A DNA stretch of 64,000 nt from Polytrichum commune (taxonomy: Eukaryota > Streptophyta > Polytrichopsida > Polytrichales > Polytrichaceae). Shown here in pieces: positions 23,001 to 34,624 of the stretch (positions within the stretch are counted from its first letter, which is position 1; every line of letters starts with the position of its first letter). The stretch is taken from assembly GCA_950295325.1 (NCBI GenBank), contig OX485803.1, positions 62,573,554 through 62,637,553 on the forward strand, read 5' to 3'. Below the pieces are notes generated by a model. It ran no database searches. It was not told where the DNA came from and was given only the letters and a program-made list of their open reading frames with translations. The position numbers and the translations under genes were made by a program.

Positions 23001-23834
23001 GCCACACTAGTAAAAAACTAAGGCCTAACCTCCGGAGGTACTACGACGCATATTTAATCTCCCTTAAAAATCTAACTACTCACGTTATACACCTATCATC
23101 CGGGTTCGGCTTGGGCGCCTGCAAATGCAGGCCACCTTCACCGAAGGGCTTGTGTGATACTTTTAGGCTCCCTCGAAAGGGGGTGGCCCAAAAGTACCAC
23201 AGTGAGGCCACACCACCTCACCCATATAAGCCTCTAGGACTCTACACGGAGCCCCTACCCCACCGCCAACCAACCTCTTGTCTCTCTACCAAGAGTTGGG
23301 GCCAAGTGGACATTTTCCTTTAGCTGCTGGGCCTAGAACCCCCCCCAGCAGCTTCAGACCATCATAACTTCCTTGTATGATGTCTGATCATAACAACCAA
23401 CCACTCCATCCTCATCTACGCTTCACGTAGATGCCGATGGACTCCTCGCTTGCCCCATTCGGGCAAGTCTTGAGGAAGTTATGCCTGTTTGAACCTTGGC
23501 AGTCCCGGGAATCACTCCCAGGCACTGCTGTACCAGGGCGCTGTCCCGGGACAGCACCCCACTCAAATGGCCATAACTCCTAGCTCACACCTCCGATTGA
23601 GGTGATCTTGAGCATTCTAGAATCACCACGCCATGAGCTACGCATAGCTCATGGCCTCACCCTCATGCCTCCTAGTCTTTGTGGGTGGGAGGCGTTCCCA
23701 ACGCCCGGGGCCCTCACCCACACTAGGATCACTTGGGCCCTCTCACCAACGGCGCCACAAGTCCCGGGTGTCACTCCGGGGTCCCCCTTCTGCCCATGGT
23801 GTTTCGGCCACTCCTCATGGAGAGGTGCGCGACA
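20016..23834 (-). repeat. 3' LTR of copy 3, interrupted
   Basis: The two parts, 20016-20361 and 23207-23834, sum to 974 bp after removing the 20362-23201 insertion and one GTGAG copy. The right part belongs to a sequence variant shared with LTRs at 31011 and 33297. Confidence 0.92.
20362..23201. mobile_element. 2840-bp solo LTR-like insertion of a different family
   Basis: It begins TGTGAACCC and ends AGTACCACA, and lies between two copies of GTGAG (20357-20361 and 23202-23206). TG..CA ends and a 5-bp duplication fit an LTR. No second copy of its ends exists within it, so a solo LTR is the simplest reading. It has no convincing ORF. It contains a short tandem repeat with AGTAGATGCTAG (20540-20640), three diverged units of about 150-190 bp (21423-21900), a hairpin near its left end (GAGTGGTCCACCACTC) and three hairpins in the last 100 bp. 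Confidence 0.75.
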
Positions 23835-25078
23835 CTCACCCCCACCAAACGGAGTCGATGCCCTCATCGACTATATTCTTAGTCGGCACACCAATTCTCA
23901 AGTTGCCATCCTCTATGGTGCGGCATTGTGTTTACCTTAGGGCGCGACCCCCACAATGCATCTTCAAATTTGGCATAGTCCCAAAGATGTCGTTCCTAGG
24001 TGGTCCGTTAGCGACCTTGGATCTCTCATCCAAGGACCTAACCTACACTAGACCCACCTACTTTGGGACTCACTTGGGTTGCCCCTCCTTTGGGGCCTCC
24101 CCCGTTAGGCTCCACTAGCCTAACGTGACACATCTAGGCGAGACCTCAACGCTTCCACTAAGTTGTCTCGGTTGCAACTCCGAGATGGCTTTCCATTGTT
24201 AAGCCATGCCTCCATCGCACGGGGGTGATGCCAAGTCCCGCCCGACTCGGTTCCCACTTTGCTCTTTCGAGACATGGGTTCATGACTCCCATGCGCCAAC
24301 TCTCGTTAGCTCGCGGGTAGCACTTTTATGAGCACGCGCCATCACCTTGTCCCCGCCCGGACAAGCCCACAACTAAGAAGTTTCTTGGTTTTATCCAAGG
24401 CCCCTCCAAGCCATGGCCCCAATTTAGTCGGCTTACCCAACCTAGTTTGGCATGTCTATTCCCCCTCTTCCATTAACCAAGCACAAGTACAAGACTAGGA
24501 CCTCATCTCATACTTTTCTCTTTGCACCACTAAAGTTTGGACTTTATTCCCTCAAGCCAAAGAACAAGTTCATGTTGTGGAGCAATTAGCCTCGAAGCTA
24601 TGTTTGCTACTAGAGTTTCTCCCCCACTAAAGGAGATTGATGTCCTCATCAATGACTACGCTTCTTTTTATTGGAATCCTTAGCCTTAGTTTCTTCAAAG
24701 TGCTTCACCAATTCATTGGTGTTGACCATGTCTCTTGCCGCCACCCAAGCGGTTTCTTTCTCATGGTATCCTCACCATTTCACCAAGTATTCCTTTGTAC
24801 ATTTTCTTTCCTTTTCACTTGGGCTTCCTACACTTGAAGATGCCCTCTTATCTCATGTTCCAAATGACGTCCACAAGGTCGGGAGGTGGCCTAATCACTT
24901 GCTTGTGATCGGGCCACAAGGTGTCGTCCTAAAATGACTTTCGTAATGAGACATGAAATGTCGGATGCACTTTGATCTCCGGCGGTAATTCCAACTTATA
25001 TATGTCCTTGAACACTTGTTCCACAATGGGAAACGGAGCTCCAATTTTGGACATGAACTTTGGAGTGAGGCCTTCCGG

Positions 25079-26162
25079 CTAGGTGAAGTTGTTCACATTC
25101 AACAACGCCTTTTGGCCCACCTCATTCTCCACTTCGCGTCTTCCGGCATTGACTTGCACTCCGTAGCACCTTCGGGCTTTCTCCACCAACAACTTGGTCA
25201 TCTCCAAGACTTGTTCACGCTTCTTGGCCAAGTCCTCACCATCTTGGTTGAACTCTAGTGTTGAATGTGCCCCCTCGAGAGCTAGGTTAATAGGTTGGAG
25301 CGCATCCACTCCATAAGCCACCACCAAAGACCACCCCTTGGTAGCCAAGTGCGTGGCTACATTGCAATTACACTCCGCTCGATCCAAATAGTCCGCCCAA
25401 TCTCCTTGGTCCGCCCCCACCAAGTTCCTCAAGTATTGCTTCAAGACTCCATTCACACGCTCCGATTTCCCATTCATTTGGGAATGCAAGGTCGTGCTAA
25501 ACCTTAGTTTCATTCCGACCTCCTTAGAGAAATGCATTGAAAATGCACTTGTGAACTTTGGATCTTGATCCCACACAATCACTCTTGGCAACCCGTGGTG
25601 CCTCAACCATCCTTTGAGAAAAGGCTATGCGGTCTCCAACGCGGTGGCGGTTCCCACAATCGGCACCATGTGTGCCCACTTGGCAAACCGCTCTACCATC
25701 AACAAGATGGCATCATACCCATGTGACTCCGGCAAACTTGTGATCAAGTCCATGCACATACCATGCCATGGCGCCCACGGGATAGGCAACGGTTGCAAGA
25801 AGCCGCCTTGCTTTTGGTAAGAGGCTCGGTTCACTTGGCACTTTGATTCAAGCCTTCACAAAGTGGGCTATATCTTCCTTTATGCACCGCCAATGGTACC
25901 TCCATGACACCATTCTATGGGGGTTTTTACTTTCTCCTCTAAGGCCGGCAATAGAACTATCATATTCCTCCTTCAAAACCGATAGCCTCAACTTGCCTTG
26001 TGGCACATACACCCAACTTTGCTTGCACTTGAACAATCCGTCCACCAACTTAACCTCTTTGAGCACCTTGCTCTTGCGAAGTTCACCTAAAAGTTTTTGT
26101 GCTTTTGGGGTAGTTAATTTACCCCTCCCGTATCTTGCATCACAAGTTTCCTTCGCCGGCAC
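25079..26162 (-). pseudogene. integrase, copy 3
   Basis: The core is at 25079-25606 (VIVWDQDPKF, then LHSQMNGKSERVN), the first Asp region at 25625-25834 and the zinc-binding part at 25848-26162. All are in one frame, interrupted only by single stops at about 25607 and 25835-25847. Broken chromodomain pieces follow at 24640-24950. The sequence is close to copies 2 and 5. Confidence 0.8.
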
Positions 26163-26439
26163 ACATTAGCCACAAGGTTTGGATGGTTCTCATTGCTTGG
26201 AACTCATCCGGTCTACTTCGCGCATCCGGCACCACATTTCTACGGTCCGGTTTGTGGATCAAATCCACCTTCATAAGCGCCAAACTATCATGCCACCGCA
26301 ATGACTTGGCGCTCACTTGCGCTTGAATGTCAAAATTCTTTTAGGACACATTGTCCATGTAGACCTTTGCTTTGTGCAACCCCAAATAGTGTTGCCACAT
26401 CTTCAAGCAATGCACTACGGCAAAGAAATTCTTTGTCAT

Positions 26440-27345
26440 GAGTTGGTTGTCTTCTTTGACAACCATCGAGCTTCATGCTCGCATATGCAATGGCCATCCA
26501 ATTACACATAATCCACCATTGGCAAAGGCACTCACCCCCGTATGCACCTCAAAAGGTTTGTCAAGCTCCGCGAACTTGAGCACGGGCGTCTAAAAACACT
26601 TGCTCTCAAGCTCCCTAAAGACTTGGTGGCAAGGCTCATCCCACTCTTGGGCTAGCCATTTCTTCTACAAGTCGGATAAGGTCGGATAACCATCAAGCTT
26701 AACGCTCTCATATGTAATGGCCATCCATCTTACATTAACCATCCGCCAATGGCAAAGTCACTCGCCTCCCCCGTATGCACCTCAAAAGGTTTGTCAAGCT
26801 CCGCGAACTTGAACACGGGTGGCAAAGACAATTTTGTATTAAGCTCCCCAAAGACTTGGTGGCAAGGCTCATCCCACTCTTGAGATAGCCATTTCTTTCA
26901 TAGGTCGCACAAGGTTTGACAACCTTTAAGCTTAATACTCCCATATATGCAATGGGCATCCATCTTGGATCAACATCCGCCAATGGTAAAGTCACTCGCC
27001 CCCGTATGCACCTCAAAAGGTTTGACAAATTTCGCAAACTTGAGTACGGGCGGCGAAGAGAACTTGGTCTTAAGCTCCCCAAAGACTTGGAGACACGGCT
27101 CAACCCACTCTTGGGATAGCCATTTCTTTCACAAGTCGCATAAGGTTCGGCAACCATAGAGATTAATGCTCCCATAAGCAATGGTCATCCATCATGAATC
27201 AACATCCGCCAATGGTAAAGTCACTCGCCCCCGTATGCACCTCAAAAGGTTTGTCAAAGTTCGCGAACTTAAGCACGGGCGGCGAAGAGAACTTGTTTTT
27301 GAGCTCCCCAAAGGCTTGGTGACAAGGCTCATCCCACTCTTAGGA
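26440..27345 (-). repeat. tandem RT-RNase H connection units, copy 3
   Basis: About four units of roughly 230 bp, with anchors like AACCATCGAGCTTCATG near 26461 and later variants near 26690, 26925 and 27160. Several short minus-strand frames repeat the PFEVHTGASDFTIGG-like segment. The units have diverged from each other more than in copy 1. Confidence 0.82.
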
Positions 27346-27668
27346 TAGCCATTTTCCTCAATAAGTTGAATAAGGTCCTAGCAACCTTAGAAAACTCTCG
27401 AATGAAGTGGTGGTAGTAGTTGGCTAGGCCAACAAATGACCTAAGCCATTTTTGAATGAAGGGCCAATTATCCTTTTGGATTGCCTTGACATTCTTCATG
27501 TTCGTCCACCAACTTCCTTTGTCACCACATACCTTAAGAACTCAATCTCTCGTTGAGCAAAGTTATTTTTCACTCCTTGGCGGTAACTTTTTGGGCAACA
27601 CATTGGTGAATACATCCTTGTATCTCACCAACATCACACCAATGTTGTTTGGGGAAGGCCCATCTTTC

Positions 27669-28370
27669 CTAGCCTCCCCATACGTTCGTTGGAGTTGCTC
27701 CAATTGAACCACGACCATTATGCTTTCTATTTTTCATTTGGTCCATTAAGACCAAATTCAACTTAGATCCTCCTACCATAGGAGTCCTTGTCAATTTGAA
27801 CTTCAATTCTTTGCCATTATGACACATCATAATGCACCGCAAGCACACCGGCTTGCACCTCACATCTATCATGTGAGTTTCAAAGAAGGCGGCCTTCACA
27901 ATGACATGCATTTCATCTATTTCACTTGGTGTGAAATTTTGACAAAAATCCAATGTCCCACATTGAAAGCTTACATGCATCGCGGCCTCCTTTGTCTCAT
28001 GCGGTTTGCCCTTTCCAAACCGCACCTTGGTGGGCTTGCCCGCTCTACCAATCGGCAAGCCCCAACTCCCTTATGAGTTTTGGGCTCAAGAAGGCATGGC
28101 TTGCCTCTTTGTCAACCCATTAGACGTTTGTCCCATTCATTTGAGCCTCAAGATATAAAATAGTTGGCCTTGGTTTAAGGCTACTAGCCTTGGCCACAAA
28201 ACCATCGTCTAACATTTGGTCCTCGGCAACACCATGAGTTTGGCTTGGTCCGCAAGGCCAACTTTTAACACTCCGTCCGTGGCACAAATATGATCTAGCT
28301 TGGTACCACCAAACCACCTTCTCACATTTCGTCCACGGCACGGGCTAGCATGATTTGCCTTGGTATAATG
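27669..28370 (-). pseudogene. protease-RT linker and minisatellite, copy 3
   Basis: 27669-28058 encodes the same 129-residue linker segment as copy 1 (FTPSEIDEMHVIV here). 28200-28370 holds a shorter set of the 56-bp units. Between 27450 and 27668 the RT core is missing at the same joint as in copies 1 and 5. From 28370 to 29008 only broken gag-start sequence is seen. Confidence 0.72.
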
Positions 28371-29008
28371 GGCCAAACTACTTGCGCTCATTTTCTTGGG
28401 GCCTCTTTCGGCTAAACCCACTTTGTGGTGATGTGCCGCCCAACTTCTTTTTAGGACCATCGGCTTCAATGCTCTTCAAATTTTTATGATTCACACTACG
28501 TCCTCAAGAAGCTTTGGGGTCTTGAACATGGTTTTCACCACCCGCTTTTGAAACCCACCTAAAACGATGCATTTCTTAGAAAGCTCGTCCCTCCTAGATG
28601 TACCCTTCATTTGGGTGTGAAATTCGCACATATACACCTTAAGAGACCCCGCGTGCCTCATGTGCCCCAAGTTCATTTCAACATCACCACCTTCTAAGCA
28701 TTTCGAATTGGAATTTCAATCCAACATTAATGCCCTCCAAGGTTTTGGGTGCATTTGGTATTCTAGCCCCCGAATACTTTTCGAGGTTTGCGGGAGCCTT
28801 TTCAAAGCACTCCTCCATTTTCCTCACCGAATCCACCCTCATGCCCACCATTGTCATTAGAATCAATGGTATGGTCAAAATCCACTTGCACATGATCTTT
28901 GTTCCAATTTGAGCCTTACAACCTTTTGGAAACCCCGGGTCACCATCATAACCCGCTTATATGATAGCTATGCTTCCCTCAAAGTGCTAGCTCAAATATT
29001 GGAACCCT

Positions 29009-29020
29009 GCTCTGATACCA
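29009..29020 (-). promoter_or_regulatory. primer binding site of copy 3
   Basis: TGGTATCAGAGC on the minus strand, two bases from the LTR, as in copy 1. Confidence 0.9.
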
Positions 29021-29022
29021 AG

Positions 29023-29994
29023 TGTCGCAACCCTTGCTAGGTCCCTTAATAATCTTGCCAATTTTCGTTTCTAGCAAAGGTTACAAGCGCTAACCCTTCG
29101 CATTCCGCCATGCTAATGGATAGCTCCTCTTACCCCGGACCAATAGTTCATAGGAGGGAACCAACCCTCCTACTTTGCTTTCGGGACTCACCCCTTAATC
29201 GGTAACCCATTTCCCCAATGTGGACTTCCATCCATGGAAGTCCAATCCTATGTTGATCATCGCGTTGCCGGAGCAACACTACAACAACCCGAACCATACT
29301 AGGCAACTATGGCCTCACAATGGGCCAATGCCCATGGAGGCCTTGCCGTTCGGCCTCGGGTGGGTGAGGCCACACCACCTCACCCATATAAGCCTCTAGG
29401 ACTTCACGCGGGGCCCCTACCCCACCGTCAACCAACCTCTTGTCTCTCTACCAAGAGTTGGGGCCAAGTGGACATTTTCCTTTAGCTGCTGGGCCTAGAA
29501 CCCCCCAGAAGCTTCAGACCATCATAACTTCCTTGTATGATGTCTGATCATAACAAACAACCACTCCATCCTCATCTACGCTTCACGTAGATGCCGATGG
29601 ACTCCTCACTTGCCCCATTTGGGCAAGTTATGAGGACGTTATGCCTGTTTGAACCTTGGCAATCCCGGGAGTCACTCCCAGGCACTCCTGCACCAGGGCG
29701 CTGTCCCGGGACAGCGCCCCACTCAAATGGCCATAACTCCTAGCTCACACCTCGGATTGAGGTGTTCTTGAGCATTCTAGAATCACCACTCTATGAGCTA
29801 CGCATAGCTCATGGCCTTACCCTCATGCTTCCTAGTCTCAGTGGGTGGGAGGCGTTCCCAACGCCCGGGGCCCTCACCCACACTAGGATCACTTGGGCCC
29901 TCTCACCAATGGCGCCACAAGTCCCGGGTGTCACTCCGGGGTCCCCCTTGTGCCCATGGTGTTTCGGCCACTCCTTATGGAGAGGTGCGCGACA
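29023..29994 (-). repeat. 5' LTR of copy 3 (972 bp)
   Basis: Full LTR with TG..CA ends, followed by the TAGCC duplication at 29995-29999. It differs from the copy 3 left LTR at many sites. Confidence 0.93.
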
Positions 29995-31010
29995 TAGCCT
30001 CCCCATAAGTTCTTTGGAGTTGCTCCAATTGAACTCCAACCATTATGTTTTCCATTTTGCATTTGGTCCATTAAGACCAAATTCAACTTGGATCCTCCTA
30101 CCATAGGACTCCTTGTCAATTTGAACTTCATCTCCTTGTCATTATGACACATCATAATGCACCGCAAGCACACCGGCTTCGGCCTCACATCTATCATGTG
30201 AGTTTCAAAGAAGGTGACCTTTACAATGACATGCACCTTATTAATTTCACATGGTGTGAAATTTTGACAAAATTCAATGTCCCACATTGAAAGGTTACAT
30301 GCATCGCGGCTTCCTTTGCTTCATGCGGTTCGCCCTTTGCAAACCGCACCTTGGTGGGCTTGCCCGCTCTATGCGTTGACAAGCCCCAACCCCCTTATGA
30401 GCTTTGGGCTCATGAAAGAGTCCATTGCCTCTTTGTCAACTCATGAGACATATCTCTAATTACTTGAGCCTCAAGGTATAAAAGACTTGGCCTTGGCTTA
30501 AGGCTATTAGCCTTGGCCACAAAGCCATAGTCTAACATTCGGTCCACGGCAACAATATGTTTTGGCTTGGTCCGCAAAGCCAACTTTTAACATCCCGTCC
30601 GCGGCACAAATATGTTCTAGCTTGGTACCACCAATTCACATTGTAACATTCCGTCCGCGGCCCAAACATTATATGGATTAGTAGCATAAAACCAACTTCT
30701 AACATTCCGCATACGGCACAAATATGATTTGGCTTGGTGCCACAAAGCCACCTTCCACATTGCGTCCGCGGAACGAGCATGATTTGCCTTGGTATAATGG
30801 CCACACTACTTACGCCCATTTCCTTGAGACCTCTTTCGGCTAAACCCACTTCATGGTGGTACGCCGTCGAACTTCTTTTTAGGACCATCGACTTCAATGT
30901 TCTTCAAATCTTAAAGATTCCCGATACGTCCTCAAGAAGCTTTCGGGACTCGGACATGGAATTCACCACCCGCTTTTGAATTCCCACCTAAAACGATGCA
31001 TGTCTCACAA
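29995..31010 (-). pseudogene. linker and gag-region remnant of copy 2
   Basis: Copy 2 resumes here after copy 3. The linker (about 29995-30290; FTPCEINKVHVIV) is followed by the 56-bp minisatellite at about 30530-30790 and a broken gag region. It ends abruptly at 31010 where the plus-strand LTR of copy 4 begins. Confidence 0.75.
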
Positions 31011-31984
31011 TGTCGCGCACCTCTCCATGAGGAGTGGCCGAAACACCATGGGCACAAGGGGGACCCCGGAGTGACACCCGGGACTTGTGGCGCCGTTGGT
31101 GAGAGGGCCCAAGTGATCCTAGTGTGGGTGAGGGCCCCAGGCGTTGGGAACGCCTCCCACCCACAAAGACTAGGAGGCATGAGGGTGAGGCCATGAGCTA
31201 TGCGTAGCTCATGGCGTGGTGATTCTAGAATGCTCAAGATCACCTCAATCGGAGGTGTGAGCTAGGAGTTATGGCCATTTGAGTGGGGTGCTGTCCCGGG
31301 ACAGCGCCCTGGTACAGCAGTGCCTGGGAGTGATTCCCGGGACTGCCAAGGTTCAAACAGGCATAACTTCCTCAAGACTTGCCCGAATGGGGCAAGCGAG
31401 GAGTCCATCGGCATCTACGTGAAGCGTAGATGAGGATGGAGTGGTTGGTTGTTATGATCAGACATCATACAAGGAAGTTATGATGGTCTGAAGCTGCTGG
31501 GGGGGTTCTAGGCCCAGCAGCTAAGGGAAAATGTCCACTTGGCCCCAACTCTTGGTAGAGAGACAAGAGGTTGGTTGGCGGTGGGGTAGGGGCTCCGTGT
31601 AGAGTCCTAGAGGCTTATATGGGTGAGGTGGTGTGGCCTCACCCACCCGAGGCCGAACGGCACGGCCTCCATGGGCATTGGCCCATTGTGAGGCCATAGT
31701 TGCCTAGTATGGTTCGGGTTGTTGTAGTGTTGCTCCGGCAATGCGATGATCAACATGGGATTGGACTTCCATGGATGGAAGTCCACATCTAGGAATGGGT
31801 TACCGATTAAGGGGTGAGTCCCGAAAGCAAAGTAGGAGGGTTGGTTCCCTCCTATGAACTATAAGGTCTGGGGTAGGAGGAGCTAATCATTAGCATGGCG
31901 GAATGCGAATGGTTAGCGCTCGTAACCTTTGCTAGAATTGAAAATTGGCAAGATTGTCAAGGGGGGCTAGCAAGGGTAGTGACA
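31011..31984 (+). repeat. 5' LTR of copy 4 (974 bp)
   Basis: Reads TGTCGCGCAC to GTAGTGACA on the plus strand, followed by CT and the primer binding site TGGTATCAGAGC (31987-31998). The last bases (TAGTGACA instead of TTGCGACA) are mutated. Confidence 0.92.
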
Positions 31985-32184
31985 CTTGGTATCAGAGCAG
32001 GGTTCCAATTTTTGAGCTAACACTTTGAGGTAGACATGGCTATCAAAAATGCGGGTTATGATGGTGAGCCCGGGGTTTCCAAAAGGTTGTGAGGCTCAAT
32101 TTGGAACAAGGATCATGTGCAAGTGGATTTTGACCATACCATTGATTCTAATGACAATGGTGGGCATGAGGTTGGATTCGGCGA

Positions 32185-33296
32185 GTGACTTTAGCATTGG
32201 CGGATGTTGAGGCAAAATGGATGGCCATTGCATATAAGAGCATGAATCTCGATGGTTGTCCGACCTTGTCCAACTTATGCAAGAAATGGCTATCCCAAAA
32301 GTGGGATGAGCTTTGCCACCAAGTTTTTAAGGAGCTTAAGACCAAGTTTTCTTCGCCGCCCGTGCTCAAGTTTGCGAAATTTGACAAACCTTTTGAGGTG
32401 CATACGGGGGCGAGTAACTTTACCATTGGCGGATGTTGATCCAAGATGGATGCCCATTGCATATGGGAGCATTAAGCTTAAAGGTTGTCAAACCTTGTGC
32501 GACTTGTGAAAGAAATGGCTATCCCAAGAGTGGGATGAGCCTTGCCACCAAGTCTTTGAGAAGCTTAAGAGCAAGTTCTCTTCGCCGCCCGTGCTCAAGT
32601 TCGCGGAGTTTGACAAACCTTTTGAGGTGCATACGGGGGCGAGTGACTTTACCATTGGCGGATGTTGAGGCAAGATGGATGGCCATAGCATATGAGAGCA
32701 TGAAGCTCGATGGTTGTCCCACCTTGTGCGACTTGTGGAAAAAATGGCTATCCCAAGAGTGGGATGATGTTTGTCACGAGTCTTTGGAGAACTTAACACC
32801 AAGTTCTCTTCGCCGCCTGTGCTCAAGTTTGCGGAGCTTGACAAACCTTTCGAGGTGCATACGGGGGTGAGTGCCTTTGCCAATGGTGGATTATGTGTAA
32901 GATGGATGGCCATTGCATATGGGAGCATAAAGCTCGATGGTTGTCAAAGAAGACAACCAACTCATAACAAAGAACTTCTTTACCGTAGTGCATTGCTTGA
33001 AGATGTGGCGACATTATATGGGGTCGCACAAAGCAAAGGTCTACATGGACAATGTGTCCTAAAAGTATTTTGACATACAAGTGTAAGTGAACGCCAAGTC
33101 ATTGCGGAGGCATGATAGTTTGGCCCTTATGAAGGTGGATTTGATCCACAAACCGGACCGTGGAAATGTGGTGCCGGATGCGCGAAGTAGACCGGAAGAG
33201 TTCCAAGCAATGAGAACCATCCAAACCTTGTGGCTAATGTGTGCCGGCAAAGGAAACTTGTGATGCAAGATACGCGAGGGGTAAATTAACTACCCC
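32185..33296 (+). repeat. tandem RT-RNase H connection units and RNase H, copy 4
   Basis: Three to four units of about 228-230 bp, each with GAGTGACTTT..ATTGGCGGATGTTGA, the FTIGGC part of RNase H. They are followed at 32860-33075 by the rest of the RNase H motif (MAIAYGSIKLDGCQRR, where the family has a substrate-handling segment) and at 33080-33296 by its end. Frames are broken. Confidence 0.85.
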
Positions 33297-34270
33297 TGTC
33301 TCAACCCTTGCTAGGTCCCTTAATAATCTTGCCAATTTTCGTTTCTAGCAAAGGTTACGAGCGCTAACCCTTCGCATTCCGCCATGCTAATGGATAGCTC
33401 CTCTTACCCCGGACCAATAGTTCATAGGAGGGAACCAACCCTCCTACTTTGCTTTCGGGGCTCACCCCTTAATCGGTAACCCATTTCCCCAATGTGGACT
33501 TCCATCCATGGAAGTCCAATCCTATGTTGATCATCGCGTTGCCGGAGCAACACTACAACAACCCGAACCATACTAGGCAACTATGGCCTCACAATGGGCC
33601 AATGCCCATGGAGGCCGTGCCGTTCGGCCTCGGGTGGGTGAGGCCACACCACCTCACCCATATAAGCCTCTAGGACTCTACACGGAGCCCCTACCCCACC
33701 GCCAACCAACCTCTTGTCTCTCTACCAAGAGTTGGGGCCAAGTGGACATTTTCCTTTAGCTGCTGGGCCTAGAACCCCCCCCAGCAGCTTCAGACCATCA
33801 TAACTTCCTTGTATGATGTCTGATCATAACAACCAACCACTCCATGTTCATCTACGCTTCACGTAGATGCCGATGGACTCCTCGCTTGCCCCATTCGGGC
33901 AAGTCTTGAGGAAGTTATCCCTGTTTGAACCTTGGCAGTCCCGGGAATCACTCCCAGGCACTGCTGTACCAGGGCGCTGTCCCGGGACAGCACCCCACTC
34001 AAATGGCCATAACTCCTAGCTCACACCTCTGATTGAGGTGATCTTGAGCATTCTAGAATCACCACGCCATGAGCTACGCATAGCTCATGGCCTCACCCTC
34101 ATGCCTCCTAGTCTTTGTGGGTGGGAGGCGTTCCCAACGCCCGGGGCCCTCACCCACACTAGGATCACTTGGGCCCTCTCACCAACGGCGCCACAAGTCC
34201 CGGGTGTCACTCCGGGGTCCCCCTTCTGCCCATGGTGTTTCGGCCACTCCTCATGGAGAGGTGCGCGACA
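33297..34270 (-). repeat. LTR with unmatched flanks inside copy 4
   Basis: A 974-bp LTR in the orientation opposite to copy 4. It starts TGTCTCAACC (a mutated TGTCGC) and ends GCGCGACA. Left flank ACCCC and right flank ATAGA do not match, and 163 bp of copy 4 interior (equivalent of 38437-38599) is missing at this point. It may be the product of recombination between two LTRs inserted at different sites, or of a target deletion. Confidence 0.85.
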
Positions 34271-34624
34271 ATAGAGGAGAAAGAAAAAGCCGCCATAGAA
34301 TGGTGTCAAAGAGGTACCATTGGCGGTGCATAAAGGAAGATATAGCCCACTTTGTGAAGGCTTGAATCAAAGTGCCAAGTGAACCGAGCCTCTTACCAAA
34401 ACCAAGGCGGCTTCTTGCAACCGTTGCCTATCCCGTTGGCGCCATGGCATGGTATGTGCATGGACTTGATCACAAGTTTGCCGGAGTTACATGGGTATGA
34501 TGCCATCTTGTTGATGGTAGAGCGGTTTGCCAAGTTCGCACACATGGTGCCGATTGTGGGAACCGCCACCGCGTTGGAGACCGCATAGCCTTTTCTCAAA
34601 GGATGGTTGAGGCACCACGGGTTG
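34271..34624 (+). pseudogene. integrase fragment of copy 4
   Basis: Encodes the end of the zinc-binding part (RHRMVSKRYHWRC) and the first Asp region (MDLITSLPELHGYD) of the family integrase up to the insertion of copy 5. Joining to the downstream sequence is lost. It is in the same order as in copies 1, 2, 3 and 5. Confidence 0.75.

Larger units (their letters stand above)
20016..29994 (-). mobile_element. chromovirus copy 3 (complete, with a solo LTR in its 3' LTR)
   Basis: Flanked by TAGCC at 20011-20015 and 29995-29999. The 3' LTR (20016-20361 plus 23207-23834) is broken by a 2.84-kb insertion. The 5' LTR is 29023-29994, and the primer binding site is at 29009-29020. Its two LTRs differ at many positions (for example CTCTACACGGAG against CTTCACGCGGGG), so it is older than copy 1 or one LTR was converted by a different subfamily. 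The interior has the standard defective layout. Confidence 0.92.
14200..31010 (-). mobile_element. chromovirus copy 2 (split by three later insertions, 5' end lost)
   Basis: The 3' LTR is 14200-15195. The interior continues at 15196-15776, 16759-20015 and 29995-31010. It is interrupted by a solo LTR (15777-16753, duplication ATAGC), copy 3 (20016-29994, duplication TAGCC) and plus-strand copy 4 starting at 31011. Removing these reconnects the interior in the same order as copy 1: chromodomain, integrase, RNase H repeats, linker, minisatellite. Its gag start and 5' LTR are absent, so a deletion or rearrangement removed them. All coding parts carry stops. Confidence 0.88.
31011..34624 (+). mobile_element. 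chromovirus copy 4 (plus strand, internally deleted, truncated)
   Basis: The 5' LTR is 31011-31984 and the primer binding site 31987-31998. After about 190 bp of gag leader the sequence jumps at 32178-32184 straight into an RNase H repeat unit, so gag, protease and RT are deleted. The RNase H part runs to 33296. There an LTR in the opposite orientation intervenes (33297-34270), and integrase sequence resumes at 34271 with 163 bp missing relative to copy 5. Copy 5 is inserted at 34624 (flank GGTTG). The 3' end of copy 4 is not seen. Confidence 0.82.

Noticed and set aside
20362-23201. Helitron
   Set aside because: A 3' hairpin is present but the ends are TG..CA rather than TC..CTRR, and there is a 5-bp target duplication.
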